Both the position numbers and the translations under genes were made by a program. Under the pieces are notes generated by a model. That model did not search any database. It was given only the letters and a program-made list of their open reading frames with translations, and was not told where the DNA came from. Positions 13,726 through 23,827 of a stretch of 64,000 nucleotides of DNA are shown one piece after another. Each line of letters begins with the position of its first letter. Position 1 is the stretch's first letter. The stretch is taken from NCBI GenBank assembly GCA_030248135.1, contig JASANC010003250.1, positions 25,230-89,229 of the forward strand. The letters run 5' to 3'. This stretch comes from Theristus sp. LFF4_11. Lineage: Eukaryota > Nematoda > Chromadorea > Monhysterida > Xyalidae.

Positions 13726-14162
13726 TAGGGTTAGGGGAAAAAAAAAATCCGGATTTTTTTTTTAAATTAAAAAGTTTTTTTACAAGTTAGGTTCGTTCGA
13801 AGCGTCTCGTCGAGCTGAGTTCATCTAGACTATTTTCAGAACGATCCGAGAAACTATAAGAGCGAAAATCGTGTTTTATTGAAATTATGTCCATTTCATA
13901 GAGGGAAAGTTGCATTTTCAACAGTAAAACAGGGCAATTTTTCACGTGTACTTGAATATTGAACCGTTCTTAGTGGTTCCTCTTTAGAAAATTACCAAAA
14001 TTTGACTGTGTTCAAAAATTCCTGTTTGCTGCAGCTAAGTCGGCAACCCCTGTCGACCCGGTCGCCCCCCCCAAGACACTTACTTTCAGGTTCAACCAGC
14101 TATGCTATCTGCCACATGGCGAGAGCCCACTCTTCAAATCATCGTATCGAAAACACGTACCA
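13726..14162. mobile_element. TAGGGTT-ended DNA element, copy 2 (truncated)
   Basis: Matches the left part of the complete copies from TAGGGTTAGGGG onward and breaks off after CACGTACCA, about 450 bp into the element. The right end is missing and the sequence changes abruptly to a purine-rich tract. Confidence 0.85.
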
Positions 14163-14645
14163 GATTTAGGAGGGGAAAGGTATAAGGGTTGCGCACGGGT
14201 TATAGTGGGGGTGTGGGGGTTGGAAAAGGGGTGGGTGGGGTTCCACAATCGCGCAAAGTGTATCAAATATTCGCATGAGAAAATACAGCGACAGGAAAAG
14301 ATTGGGCAGGACTAAAGAAGGAAGTTGAAGAGCAAGGGAGATGACGATAGGTAAGTCAGGAGCAAAGATGATGGGTGGATCGAAAGGAGGAGGAGGGTGA
14401 AGGAAGTACAGAAAAGGGGGGGAGGGTTGGGTTGAAAATAAGGGGGCGGAGGGAGAAAAAGAAGAAAAAATTTTAAATTGTTTTAAAGAAAAATTAATTT
14501 TAAAAAAAAAAAAAAAAAAAAAAAAATTCCCCCCCCCGAGGAATTTGGGGAAAGGAAGGAGAAATTTGGGATGGGAGCAAGAGTGGGTATATGTGCTGAG
14601 AGGATGAGAAGATTTGGAGAGGGGGGGGGGGGGGGGGGGGGGCAC
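14163..14645. repeat. Purine-rich (G/A) low-complexity tract
   Basis: Almost all G and A on the plus strand, ending in a run of about 22 Gs. The open frame on the opposite strand here is only the proline/phenylalanine translation of the pyrimidine strand and is not a gene. Confidence 0.7.
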
Positions 14646-14759
14646 TGCACTAGTAATCGATAGATAGCTGACTGAAAGTGAAACCTGAAAGTGTTGTCAG
14701 GCTGGTGGTAAACAGCAGGCCGTTTATTTGTGATTTGTTAATCTTGGCTTGGTTAGGTG

Positions 14760-16632
14760 ATGGCTGACGACGAGGATTACGATCCAAACGAAGAGTGAGT
14801 TCCGGTATTTCTGTTTGTTCTTAGGTTTCGCCGTTTCTTTTTTTTTTGTTTTTGCTTGCTGTTAAAGATTGTCGAATGACAGTGGTGCTGAATACAGACG
14901 GTCAAAAAAATTGACTCAAAAGTCGCGTCCGTGGCGTAGCGGTAGAACATCGGCCTACAGTTCTGTAGGTACCGGGTTCGAACCTCGCTGTGGACAAGAC
15001 ATACTCGTGGGAAATTAGAGTGACCAACGAACATCTAATGGTCTATTCCCTCCTGAGCCGAGGGTAAAATTGGGCTCGGGGCAGTATTGCCCGTCTCCGT
15101 CGGAGTTTGGTACCTTCGGGTTTCCGGAATTGGCGCGCGTATAATTAAAAAAAACCCAATACTCATTTTTAGTGCTGGGGCTGACGAAGACATGGTGGAT
15201 GCGGAACAGATTGACGACTTGGATGCTGATCATCCGGTTGGTCGTGTCGTGGGGTGGCGCAGTCGCTCGATTGTTTCTTCTTTCGTTTCAGCTTATTCAG
15301 TTTTGCTTCATGGATTGAAGAAGTGGAGTGAGAACGTGATGTGAAAGTGGAGTGACAATGTGAAGAGTTTTTACCACCAGAGTGTCACGTTTTGGTATTG
15401 TGCGTGACCTGTAGATTGCCAGTGTTATTGTTTTGCGGATGGCAAGTGTTGTGGTGTGATTGTGACTGTGAGTGTTGTAACTTTTGTGAGCTCGGCGTTG
15501 CGCCGAGAGCTTTATGGCAGAGACAGTCATATGATGCTTTTCCTGCGAGCTCCGCGAACATGGAACATGTTTAGAGCCGCTGTGAAGCGGATTCTGGGGT
15601 CCAGGAGCATCTGCCTGGATACCAAGGAGCTCAGCATCGGACGGAGGCGCGCACGATCACTCCCCGGTTGAATGTTGTCCGTCGGTGTTTCATTCTGAGA
15701 GTTGAGACTGTGTCAATCGTTATGACAAATGGCCGTAACTTTGAGGCGATTAAGTTTGACATAAAAGTCGAATTGTCATACAAGTGATTTTGATTCTCAA
15801 TTACTTACAACGTCTAGACATGTTGAAAACAAACTCTACACCTATAACTTATAGTTCGTAAGATCAGGCAGATAATGTATTTCTGGACTAGATTCATATT
15901 ACAACGTGCAAGCAGTGTTGTTTTGCGGTTTCGCCTGGTAAGCGAAAACCGCGGGCCCCCAGACTCGTCAGTAAGACAAGGCCCGGGCTGCACAGCTCAA
16001 TCAAACATGATGACCAGCGCAGACGGATGTTATGTCTGGCTGAAACATCAGCGGATCACACAAGACAAACCAGACGAGGGACAGAGCTGTCACAAACATT
16101 TGTTTGTGAACACTCTCCGATATGTTCTTTTCTTATGACACGAATCAGAGCAGTCGGGCAGTTTCTCGTTCACAGGACGAAGACGAAGAAGAGGGTGACA
16201 AGGTTGACTTGATCGATGTGAAGGAGGACGGCGCGGGCACAAGCGGCGCGCCCAAAGTGACGACGCCGTTCATGACGAAGTACGAACGTGCACGGGTGCT
16301 CGGCACGAGGGCGCTCCAAATTGCGTTCGTTCTCGCTTCTTGTGACGCTCATTCTGTTTTGCTGAAATCGACCGTGTCCGCTTGCATCTGCGTTTTGCTT
16401 TCAGGATGGGAGCGCCTGTGATGGTCGAACTGGAGGGTGAAACTGACCCGTTGGAAATCGCGCGCAAAGAATTGAAGTGAGTGTTTGGTTTTTAAGGTTG
16501 TGCCTGACTGGCAGACATGTTCAAATTCTAACTTTCAGAGCACAGAAAATTCCGATCGTGATCAGGAGATATTTGCCAGACGGGAGCTACGAGGATTGGG
16601 CAGTGGATGATCTTATTGTCACTGATTGGTAG
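14760..16632 (+). CDS. POLR2F: RNA polymerases I/II/III shared subunit RPABC2 (Rpb6)
   Basis: Small subunit common to all three nuclear RNA polymerases; it helps assembly and stabilises the clamp region. There are five exons: 14760-14794, 15173 to about 15234, 16176-16324, 16405-16476 and 16539-16632. The product starts [12 protein letters not shown] and has the usual acidic N-terminal region. It then has the signature [34 protein letters not shown], and [18 protein letters not shown] before a TAG stop, all as in animal Rpb6. An AATAAA lies at 16817. Intron 1 carries a tRNA-derived SINE. The donor of exon 2 is uncertain by a few bases. This is the first gene of the plus-strand cluster; MOCS3 begins 339 bp after its stop. 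Confidence 0.95.
14927..15152 (+). mobile_element. tRNA-derived SINE, family A, plus orientation
   Basis: The head looks like a tRNA: TCCGTGGCGTAGCGGTAG gives a pol III A box and CCGGGTTCGAACCTCG a B box, about 45 bp apart. A non-tRNA body follows (GGGCTCGGGGCAGTATTGCC...) and a short A-rich end (ATTAAAAAAAACCC). It sits in POLR2F intron 1. A minus-strand relative lies at 25008-25210. Confidence 0.85.
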
Positions 16633-16816
16633 CACAATATTGCTGCGTTGGATGGTTGTTTGCTTCCTTTGTTATTTTTGACGTCACCCAATTCCTTTGT
16701 GTACAGTTTCTTTTTGTTCATTTAGTCGCTCCGCAATGAAAGTCTGTTCGATTGATGTTTTGAATGTTGCTTGCATTTTGTTTTGATTTTGAGTGTGTTC
16801 GTAATCTTTATTCGTG

Positions 16817-16822
16817 AATAAA
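16817..16822 (+). terminator. Poly(A) signal of POLR2F
   Basis: Canonical AATAAA about 185 bp after the POLR2F stop codon and 150 bp before the MOCS3 start codon. Confidence 0.6.
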
Positions 16823-16971
16823 AGTATGTCGCATTATTGCTGGGAAGGATTGATGATTAATGGGAAACTTCTCAGTGTGTTCTGTTCCCCGTTTACTGGA
16901 ATATCGAGAAGTGGTAATTTTATTCTGAATCTACTCTGCGACTCTACGACATAAACTGTCTTTTTTTAACG

Positions 16972-19900
16972 ATGTACACAGCGCATCAGTTAACGAACGA
17001 AGAAATTTCTCGTTACAGTCGTCAGCTGTTGATTGAGGAGTTGGGCGTTGAAGGTGAGGTGCCGGAATGGCTGTTATTCTGCTTGAGACCTTATTACTCA
17101 TCCTCTTATGTTTGGTGCTGGTGCGGACTCTTCAATACCTAAAGTTCGCTGTTTGCGGCTTCGCCAGGTAAACGCATACCACGGTGTCCCCTGGCTCGTC
17201 AGTGCGACGGACACCACGCAGAACTGCAGAAGGTGTTCTACCACACAGTCTGGGTAAAACATCAGCAAACCTAGAAAGCAGCATCTCACAAAATCAGCCA
17301 TCCCAGGCAATAACGCCGCAAGTAGTTTTATCAGAGCTACTTCTCGCTGCCCCACTTCTGAATCGCTCTAAAGCAGCATTCAATCCGCAGGCCAATCTCG
17401 TCTGCTCAACAGCTCAGCACTGATCGTCGGTGCTGGTGGCCTCGGTTGCCCGGTGGCACAGTATCTTGCAGCGGCCGGTGTTGGCAGGCTTGGCATCGTC
17501 GATTATGACGTCATTGAGCTCGACAACCTTCATCGGCAAGTGCTCCATCGCGAGTCGCAACTCGGCACGTCCAAGGCGCATTCGATTGCGAATTTTGTTA
17601 AACAGTACGTTGATTGATCGAAACACTGATTTTTTTGCATGGATACCTGAACCGAATAAGTTTATGTCAATTTGTATAAAGAGTATTCATGCAATGAATT
17701 GCCTGTAGTTGTTACAGCACGATATCGGCACTATGTTTTAGATTGGCGCCGCTGGGAAGGGTTTTCTAAACGAGAGTTTGAGTTTTCGAGGTACATCACC
17801 GATCAGGCCACTCATTGGCATTTGATGTTGGCCAGAAGCCGCCAGCCAAATCTCACAACTTGTTTGATTAGAATTATTATTGGTCGTAAAATTAAATTTC
17901 ACTTTTTTATTGTTTGTTTTCTTTTCGTTTGCAGCCTGAATTCGTCCGTGCACTGCGAGACGTACGTGGCGGCGTTGTCTTCCACGAACGCGCTCTCCAT
18001 CGTGCAGGCGTATGACGTCGTCGTGGACTGCAGCGACAACGTGCCCACCCGGTATCTCGTCAACGACGCCGCCGTCTTGTGTGCCAAGCCGTTGGTCAGT
18101 GGCAGCGCACTTCGCTGGGAGGGGCAGTGCACCGTGTACAACTATGCACAGGTATGAGCTTTTAGTTTGATCCCGTGACTCAATGCGCGCATATCTATAG
18201 AAAGGTAAACACAGTTGCATGCATGACGCGGAAATTTAAAATTGGTTAAGCGATTTTGAATAAGGCCGAGTCACTTGAGCGACTTTGAATTACCGCATAA
18301 AGATTGAAACTAGTTTCCTTTCTACGTCTTCACACGCATTCAGACGCTGAATCTAAAAAAATTGATAATACTCACTGCACCTCTGCAGCCCGTTCAAGAG
18401 CGGTGTTAACGTTGTTTGTCATGCTTGGTCATATTCAGCTGCGGAACGGGCCTATTCATATTTTATTTGCTAATTGGCCGTTCATTTGTGTCACTGAAGC
18501 AGCGTTTCGTTCAGAGCGGTCCGTGCTACCGGTGTGTGTTCGCGCAGCCTCCGCCGCGTGCGGCCGTGACCAACTGCTCCGAGAGTGGTGTGCTCGGGCC
18601 TGTCGTCGGCGTCATCGGCTCCATTCAGGCGCTTGAAACGCTCAAACTGTTGGCTGCATTACAGCGTTAGTGCTGTAGTTTCTTAAGGCGCATTCATGTT
18701 GCAGTGTTTAGTGACCGCGCAGGTATGTTTTAACACAGCTGTGTGCTCACTAAGTACTGCAACATGAATGCGCCGTAGGTTTCCTTTGCTCTTTTCTATC
18801 GATTCTGTGTAACGTGGCGCCACCAGCTGTTTGCGTTGATATTTCAAAAGTTAAATTAACTTCCATGATTCTGAACCGTTTTATTCGGCTATCCATCCGC
18901 AACAAGAGAGAGAAAAATATAGTGTTGGTACAAGTGATCTGTCTGAGAACAGGGTTTACTTTTTGCTCTTTTTAGCGTCCTACAGCGGTCGGCTGTTTGT
19001 TTTCGACGGACTTTCGGGCGTTACAAGAACAGTGAAATTGCGTGCGCGTAATGCTGACTGCGAGATTTGTGGGCAGACGCCACGCATAAAGCAGCTCTGT
19101 GATTATGAGGCGTTTTGCGGAACAACCGCCTGTGATAAAGTGCGTTCTTTACTTTTTTGATTTGTTCTGGTGTGATCTGAGGTGGAGGGATAGGATCAGG
19201 GGAAAAAAATTCGAATTTTTTTTAATTTAAATTTACAAGGTAGGTTTGTTCGAAGCGTTTCGTCGAGCTTAGTTCAGCTAGACCATTTTCAGAACGACCC
19301 GGCAAACTATAAGAGCGAAAATCGTGTTTTATTGAAGCACAGCAGTCACATCACAGCACACAGCAATGAAGTTTCAGTTGTGTGGCCGTGAAGCTATGGG
19401 GTATCTGAAAAACGGTCGTGTGGTGTGGTATTGAGTTGTCACCTGTTGATTTTCCTCTCAGGTTGCATGTGTAAATAAATTGGCGCCATCAGATCGAATG
19501 ACAGTCACCGCGTACAAACAGCTGATCGACTCCGAGCCCTCTGAGTCGCACGTGCTGTTGGATGTGCGACCGCCGCATGAATTCAACATTGCGGCGCTAC
19601 CGAACTCGAAAAGTTGGTTCACTGTATTTTTTGAAATGTACCTTTCATTCAATGTTTGTTTTGAAATTTTACTTTTGTAGTTCGCGTCTTACTTTTTTTC
19701 TGTCAGATTTATGCATGGCATCAATACGAAAACTGGACAGCGACGACTTATTAAAGTCACTCGAATTAACCGATTCGAATGAGAGAGGTTTGTTGTGTCA
19801 CCCCTTTTGTGGAAAACCTCAGTTTTTTTATCTTTCCGAAATTATCATCAATGTTTGTTTTCAGTCGTGGTTGTCTGCCACCGCGGCAACGACTCACAGG

Positions 19901-20010
19901 ATGCGACGTTGCTGCTTCGCGAAAAACTACCAAACGTTGATGTTGTTGATCTGATTGGCGGCTTGCAGGCTTATGCGGACACAATTGACCCTTCCTTCCC
20001 AGTGTATTGA
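16972..20010 (+). CDS. MOCS3: Adenylyltransferase and sulfurtransferase MOCS3/UBA4
   Basis: E1-like enzyme that adenylates the C-terminus of URM1 and of MOCS2A, then uses a rhodanese domain to form the thiocarboxylate, feeding tRNA U34 2-thiolation and molybdenum cofactor synthesis in the cytosol. Eight exons: 16972-17053, 17391-17604, 17935-18151, 18515-18665, 18976-19139, 19462-19612, 19707-19787 and 19865-20010. The ThiF domain has [13 protein letters not shown], the nucleotide loop [14 protein letters not shown], and [18 protein letters not shown] around the E1 cysteine. Zinc ligands are in GPCYRC and CEIC. A linker with DYEAFCG precedes the rhodanese domain ([10 protein letters not shown]). 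The active-site loop is CHRGNDSQ with its cysteine intact, then [10 protein letters not shown] and terminal FPVY. Introns hold a MITE and a decayed TAGGGTT element. AATAAA at 20051. Confidence 0.95.
18157..18365. mobile_element. 200-bp MITE (CTCAATGCG-ended), MOCS3 intron
   Basis: Diverged member of the family also seen at 37382-37585, 53581-53768, 56374-56582, 59861-60068 and 63896-64000. It is recognised by GATCCCGTGACTCAATGCGC at the left, AAACTAGTTTCCTTTCTACG at the right, and an AGTCACTT core. Confidence 0.65.
18687..18774. mobile_element. 90-bp hairpin MITE, copy 1 (MOCS3 intron)
   Basis: GGCGCATTCATG...CATGAATGCGCC forms a near-perfect hairpin with an inner TTTAGTGAC/GCTCACTAA pair. 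It is flanked by TA on both sides, as for Tc1/mariner-type MITEs. One of seven copies in the window. Confidence 0.85.
19188..19437. mobile_element. Decayed, internally deleted TAGGGTT element (MOCS3 intron)
   Basis: Contains AGGTTYGTTCGAAGCGT..TCGTCGAGCT, the AACTATAAGAGCGAAAATCG block and the right-half GGGTATCTGAAAAACGGTCG block. Most of the middle and both crisp ends seen in the full copies at 11598 and 41515 are gone. Confidence 0.7.
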
Positions 20011-20050
20011 TTGTCTGTTGCGTTTGACTGATGCCTGTGCGCTAATGTGC

Positions 20051-20056
20051 AATAAA
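20051..20056 (+). terminator. Poly(A) signal of MOCS3
   Basis: AATAAA 41 bp after the MOCS3 stop codon and about 150 bp before the next start codon. Confidence 0.65.
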
Positions 20057-20204
20057 ATTTGAACATCTACAACAGCTGGGCGTTTTTTAGTTATTATTCG
20101 CGTTTAACCGATCGCGCATTCAACATACTTGATGATCACTTTGAAATTTCCCGTTTTTTCTGCAACTGTCCACCATTGTGTGCCTGTGCCAGTTTCTGCA
20201 CGTC

Positions 20205-23200
20205 ATGGACACGCTGCATGACGAGCTGCTACTGGAGGTGTTCAAACGAATCGACGCCACCCAACTGGGCAACGTGCGTCGTGTTTGCAAACGATGGCAC
20301 CACATCGCCAACTGGCAACAGTTGTGGCGCTTTTACACGAACCGTGGTGCGTTCATGAAGTGTCTGTTCACGTTGCACAGCAGTGCACCAGCGTCCGCGC
20401 GCTCGTTGGCATTTTGGAGATGGTAAACAAAAGGGGCATTCATGAAGCATTATTCAGTGACCGCGTAGCTATATTTAACACAGTTACGCGTAACTAAATA
20501 CTGCTTCATAAATGCCGCTAAACGCTTCTGTGCAACCTGGCTTGTGGCAACTCTGTGCAACATCTGCCTCCGGGCGTCATTGAACTAGCACAACTGTTTT
20601 GAGTTGCACGCTTATCCTTGACCGCCGTTGTGCGTTTGTTTCAGATTTCGGCGTCGACGATGATTTGCTGTGGGACGCGTGGACGTACCGAGAGTTCTAT
20701 CAGAAAAGTGCGTTTGTGTCACGATGCTACAATCACTCGAAACCAAAGTAACGCCAATCACCATTTCAGTTCTTTATCCATTCCGTCATTTGCCAGGTTG
20801 GTGGCGTCGTAACGTGCAGTACTATGGTGGCTTGTTGCGTATCAAAGTGAGCTCACCCCACTTTTCTGCCAACAAAAATAAATGTAAAAATTCTAGCAAC
20901 ATTTTTTTGATTTTCGTTTGTCCCGCATGCCAGCAGCCTGTCATTTCAATTGCTTTTTGTTGCACCATCCAGCTAGAACGCGACGGCCTCACCTGCTACG
21001 AGTGTCTGCCTCCGTTGGATCTGTGCTACTTGAAATACCCTGCCGTGCGCCAGCTCATCAACGGGCCGGTGCCGAATCGACTGCGATTGATCGGCAGAGA
21101 CACACCGCCAGACGAGAGCTGTCCCAAAGGCAGACATGAGATGCGCTTTCGCAAGTTGTTCTCGCTCACCGCCGTGGGCCGCAAGACACGCGTCGTCTGC
21201 TTTCAGAGCGACCTCGGCTTGGAGGTCGGGCAACGGCACGCCACTGTTCGGTTTATGCACTTTCATAAAGTTGCTTTTTTAATTTGTACCATAAAGCCGC
21301 TTTTTCAATTTGTAGCTCTGAAATTTTGTGATTTCCGAGTACACTTGTTTTTGCAGGACGGCATTTGCCATCGCACGTGTCAGCGCTGTGCGCAAAGCGA
21401 AGAGCACGATTGTTCGCTGTCGTGCGGCACCGCTGTTCAAGTGGTGACCACGGGGGGGGGGGTTCAGCCAATCAACTTTATCCCGCGTTTTTATAACGGC
21501 GCTTCTTTCATAAATGTTTTTGTTTTGTTTTCCTTTTCAGTCCCCAGCCGGTTTCGAGTTTCTGTGTCAGGAAACAGAGGCGCACAACACGCTGCATTTC
21601 AATGTTTGTTATAAATTTTTTGGAAATTGCTGGAAGCTAAAGGGGCGTCATGAAGCAGTATTTAGTGACCGCGTAGTAATGTTTTAACACAGCTACGCGT
21701 CACTAAATACTGCTTCATAAATGCCGCTTTAGTTATTTTATAGCCGGGGATTCAAATGAAGTCATGCTTCTTCAGTACTGGCTGGAGATCGAGCATGGCA
21801 TCCGCGCTGAGTCACCATCCGCTCTAGAGGCAACAATCATTCAACTCTGGGAGAATGAGATGTACCAATATCGTGGCATGAAATTCCGTCAACTTCGTGT
21901 CGCTGCGTCACGTTTCACCACGCGACCGTTTGTACCGAGCTCTGTGATGCCCTCTCATATTGAGGTTGGTGTTGGTTTGATCGTAATGAAGAATGCCGTA
22001 TTTTTAAGAACCAACCATTGTTGCTGTGGGTGTGGTCCTGCAGAAAACGAACGATAATCTTTTTTTTTGATGAGCAAAACTTATTTTGACCACGTTTTAT
22101 TAATACCCGCAGTTAAACTAATAAAAACACAGTTCACCCATCAAACGGTGCTAACTGACTAAGCTAACCATTTTATGACACGTTCAAATTTGCGAGCGCT
22201 TTGTGAAATGTACGACTTACGGAACGAAATGAGTGAAAAAAACTTGAAAAATGTGCTACTTTTTAGTATTTCGGTGCACGCCGCCCGACGGCTGAGATGC
22301 TGCCCAGGCCAGGCGTCTACTTCGGCACGTATGCAGCGCACGGCTGGGAGCTGGTGAATCTCAGCTATGAGATTGACAGGCAAACACTCGAGAATGTGCT
22401 CGTCGGTGAGAAGTTGACGGTTGGTCGAAGGAACACTGCTGCTGTCATGCTAGTCATCTTGCTTGTTGCTGCTAGCATTCTGTCTGCATACCGATTCACT
22501 GTCATTGTGCTACTCGGGATGGTGTACCGTGAAGCGTACAGGGCCATAAACAGCTTGCTGCCGCGCGCTGCGGTTTTCACGATCAGTACTGTTCCGTGCG
22601 GCAACACATTTGTGACAAGTTGCCCACAACACAACACCAGGACATCAGTTCGCCGTGTAATAACAACAAACGAAGTACAATACTAAATACGAAAAAAGGT
22701 CCCACTCCCACCTGTCCTCATCTCAGAATTACTTAAAACCTGTGAATGAATCGGTCGACATGGCACTGAACAACCCCAGCAACCAGTCACTCGTGTTACG
22801 TGTGTCGTGTTTGCTGTACAGGGTGACGCGAACGTGCCAGCTGGCGAGCACACGCTGCGCATTTACTGCCATCGTCCCGTGTACCTGCCTGACGAGGCCG
22901 TCGACGACTGGCAGCAAATCGATCAGCTGCTCACTGCTGCTGCTAATGCTCAGTGGGTGCATTGAAATTGTGAATGTTGAACTACTTAAATGTTGAAATA
23001 CGGAATGCAGAAACGTTGAAATACTTGAAATACAAACGTGTCTTTGTTTTATTGTATTTCGTTTGTGTCAGATATGCGATTGCGGACTGGTCTGCGTTTC
23101 ACAGTCAACGGTTTGCATGGCCATCGGACACGTATCTACGTTTGACCACTGCGCATCCGCCGCGGTGTCGGTTGGTATTCGATTTCTTGAACAGTGTTAC

Positions 23201-23495
23201 AAGGCAAACTCTTGCTTTCTCAGCATGATCGTAAAGGCGCATTCATGTTGAAGTATTTAGTGACTAAATACTGCAACATGAATGCGCCTTTAGTTTTGCA
23301 TTTGCAGTAACAAGCATAAATGGATGTTTCAGGTCTCGTTTCTATTGCGAGGGCCAGGTGGCCGGTGACGAGCACACGGGCGCCCAGTTCATCCGTTGTG
23401 TGTTTGCGCAGTTGACCGACGACTCGTTTGCGGTGCTCTGGCTGCCCCTGCACAATGTCGCGTTCTTCTATCGCTCGGACGTGCAACCGACTTAG
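20205..23495 (+). CDS. F-box only protein, FBXO31-like
   Basis: Probable substrate receptor of an SCF ubiquitin ligase. Exon 1 (from 20205) encodes an N-terminal F-box: MDTLHDELLLEVFKRID...LGNVRRVCKRWHHIAN. Later exons give YGGLLRIKLERDGLTCYECL (about 20826, 20973), a cysteine-rich segment CHRTCQRCAQSEEHDCSLSC (about 21357), a block from about 21748 to 21965, then PGVYFGTYAAHGWELVNLSY (about 22272), GDANVPAGEHTLR (about 22822) and a last exon ending FAVLWLPLHNVAFFYRSD. The PGhahGTYxxHGhE, GDxNhPAGxxT and final FxxhWL-type segments follow the order seen in FBXO31. At least nine exons; the border after FNV near 21599 is unsure. Three hairpin MITEs lie in it. The start ATG at 20205 is 195 bp after the MOCS3 stop. 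Confidence 0.75.
20433..20518. mobile_element. 90-bp hairpin MITE, copy 2
   Basis: GGGGCATTCATGAAGCA...CTGCTTCATAAATGCC hairpin with the inner GTGACCGCGTAGC/TTACGCGTAACTAA pair. In the first intron of the F-box gene. Confidence 0.8.
21642..21727. mobile_element. 90-bp hairpin MITE, copy 3
   Basis: GGGGCGTCATGAAGCAGTAT...ATACTGCTTCATAAATGCC hairpin flanked by TA. Intronic in the FBXO31-like gene, directly after the exon ending HNTLHFN. Confidence 0.8.
23233..23292. mobile_element. Hairpin MITE, copy 4 (shortened, 60 bp)
   Basis: AAGGCGCATTCATGTTGAAG...ATGAATGCGCCTT, TA-flanked. The inner loop of the longer copies is missing, which leaves an almost loop-less palindrome. Confidence 0.85.
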
Positions 23496-23827
23496 GGCAA
23501 TCGGATGCGTTTGGACGGCTGTTTTAGGGATGTCTCTTTTTGGGCTCGTTCGGTTCTCTGTGATCAACGGATTCGTGTTTATAACGTGTGATTTGAGGAG
23601 AAATTTTGTTCTATTTACTGGATTTCTTTCATTCATTCCTGTTTATGGGGGCCTTGAGAATGAAACAGACGTTTTCGGCACGAGTGTTTCTAATGGTACG
23701 CAGTGGTGGTGTTGTCCGCATAGAATATTTTGCAGCTCGTTTCTGCTGAGAAACATTTTTTTTAGCTTTTGTTCCAAACTGGAGTATCTTGGTTGAAAAA
23801 GCGGCCAGACAAACTTGAAAATAGCAG

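Noticed and set aside
13318..13765. Glycine-rich or Asp-Arg-rich proteins
   Set aside because: These frames translate the 16-bp microsatellite and poly-G runs and are not genes.
14166..14645. Proline/phenylalanine-rich protein on the minus strand
   Set aside because: It is the translation of a purine-only tract on the other strand and has no independent support.
14934..15003. tRNA gene in POLR2F intron 1
   Set aside because: A and B boxes are present, but the stems do not close into a proper cloverleaf, and the sequence continues into a repeat body found again at 25008-25210. It is a SINE head.
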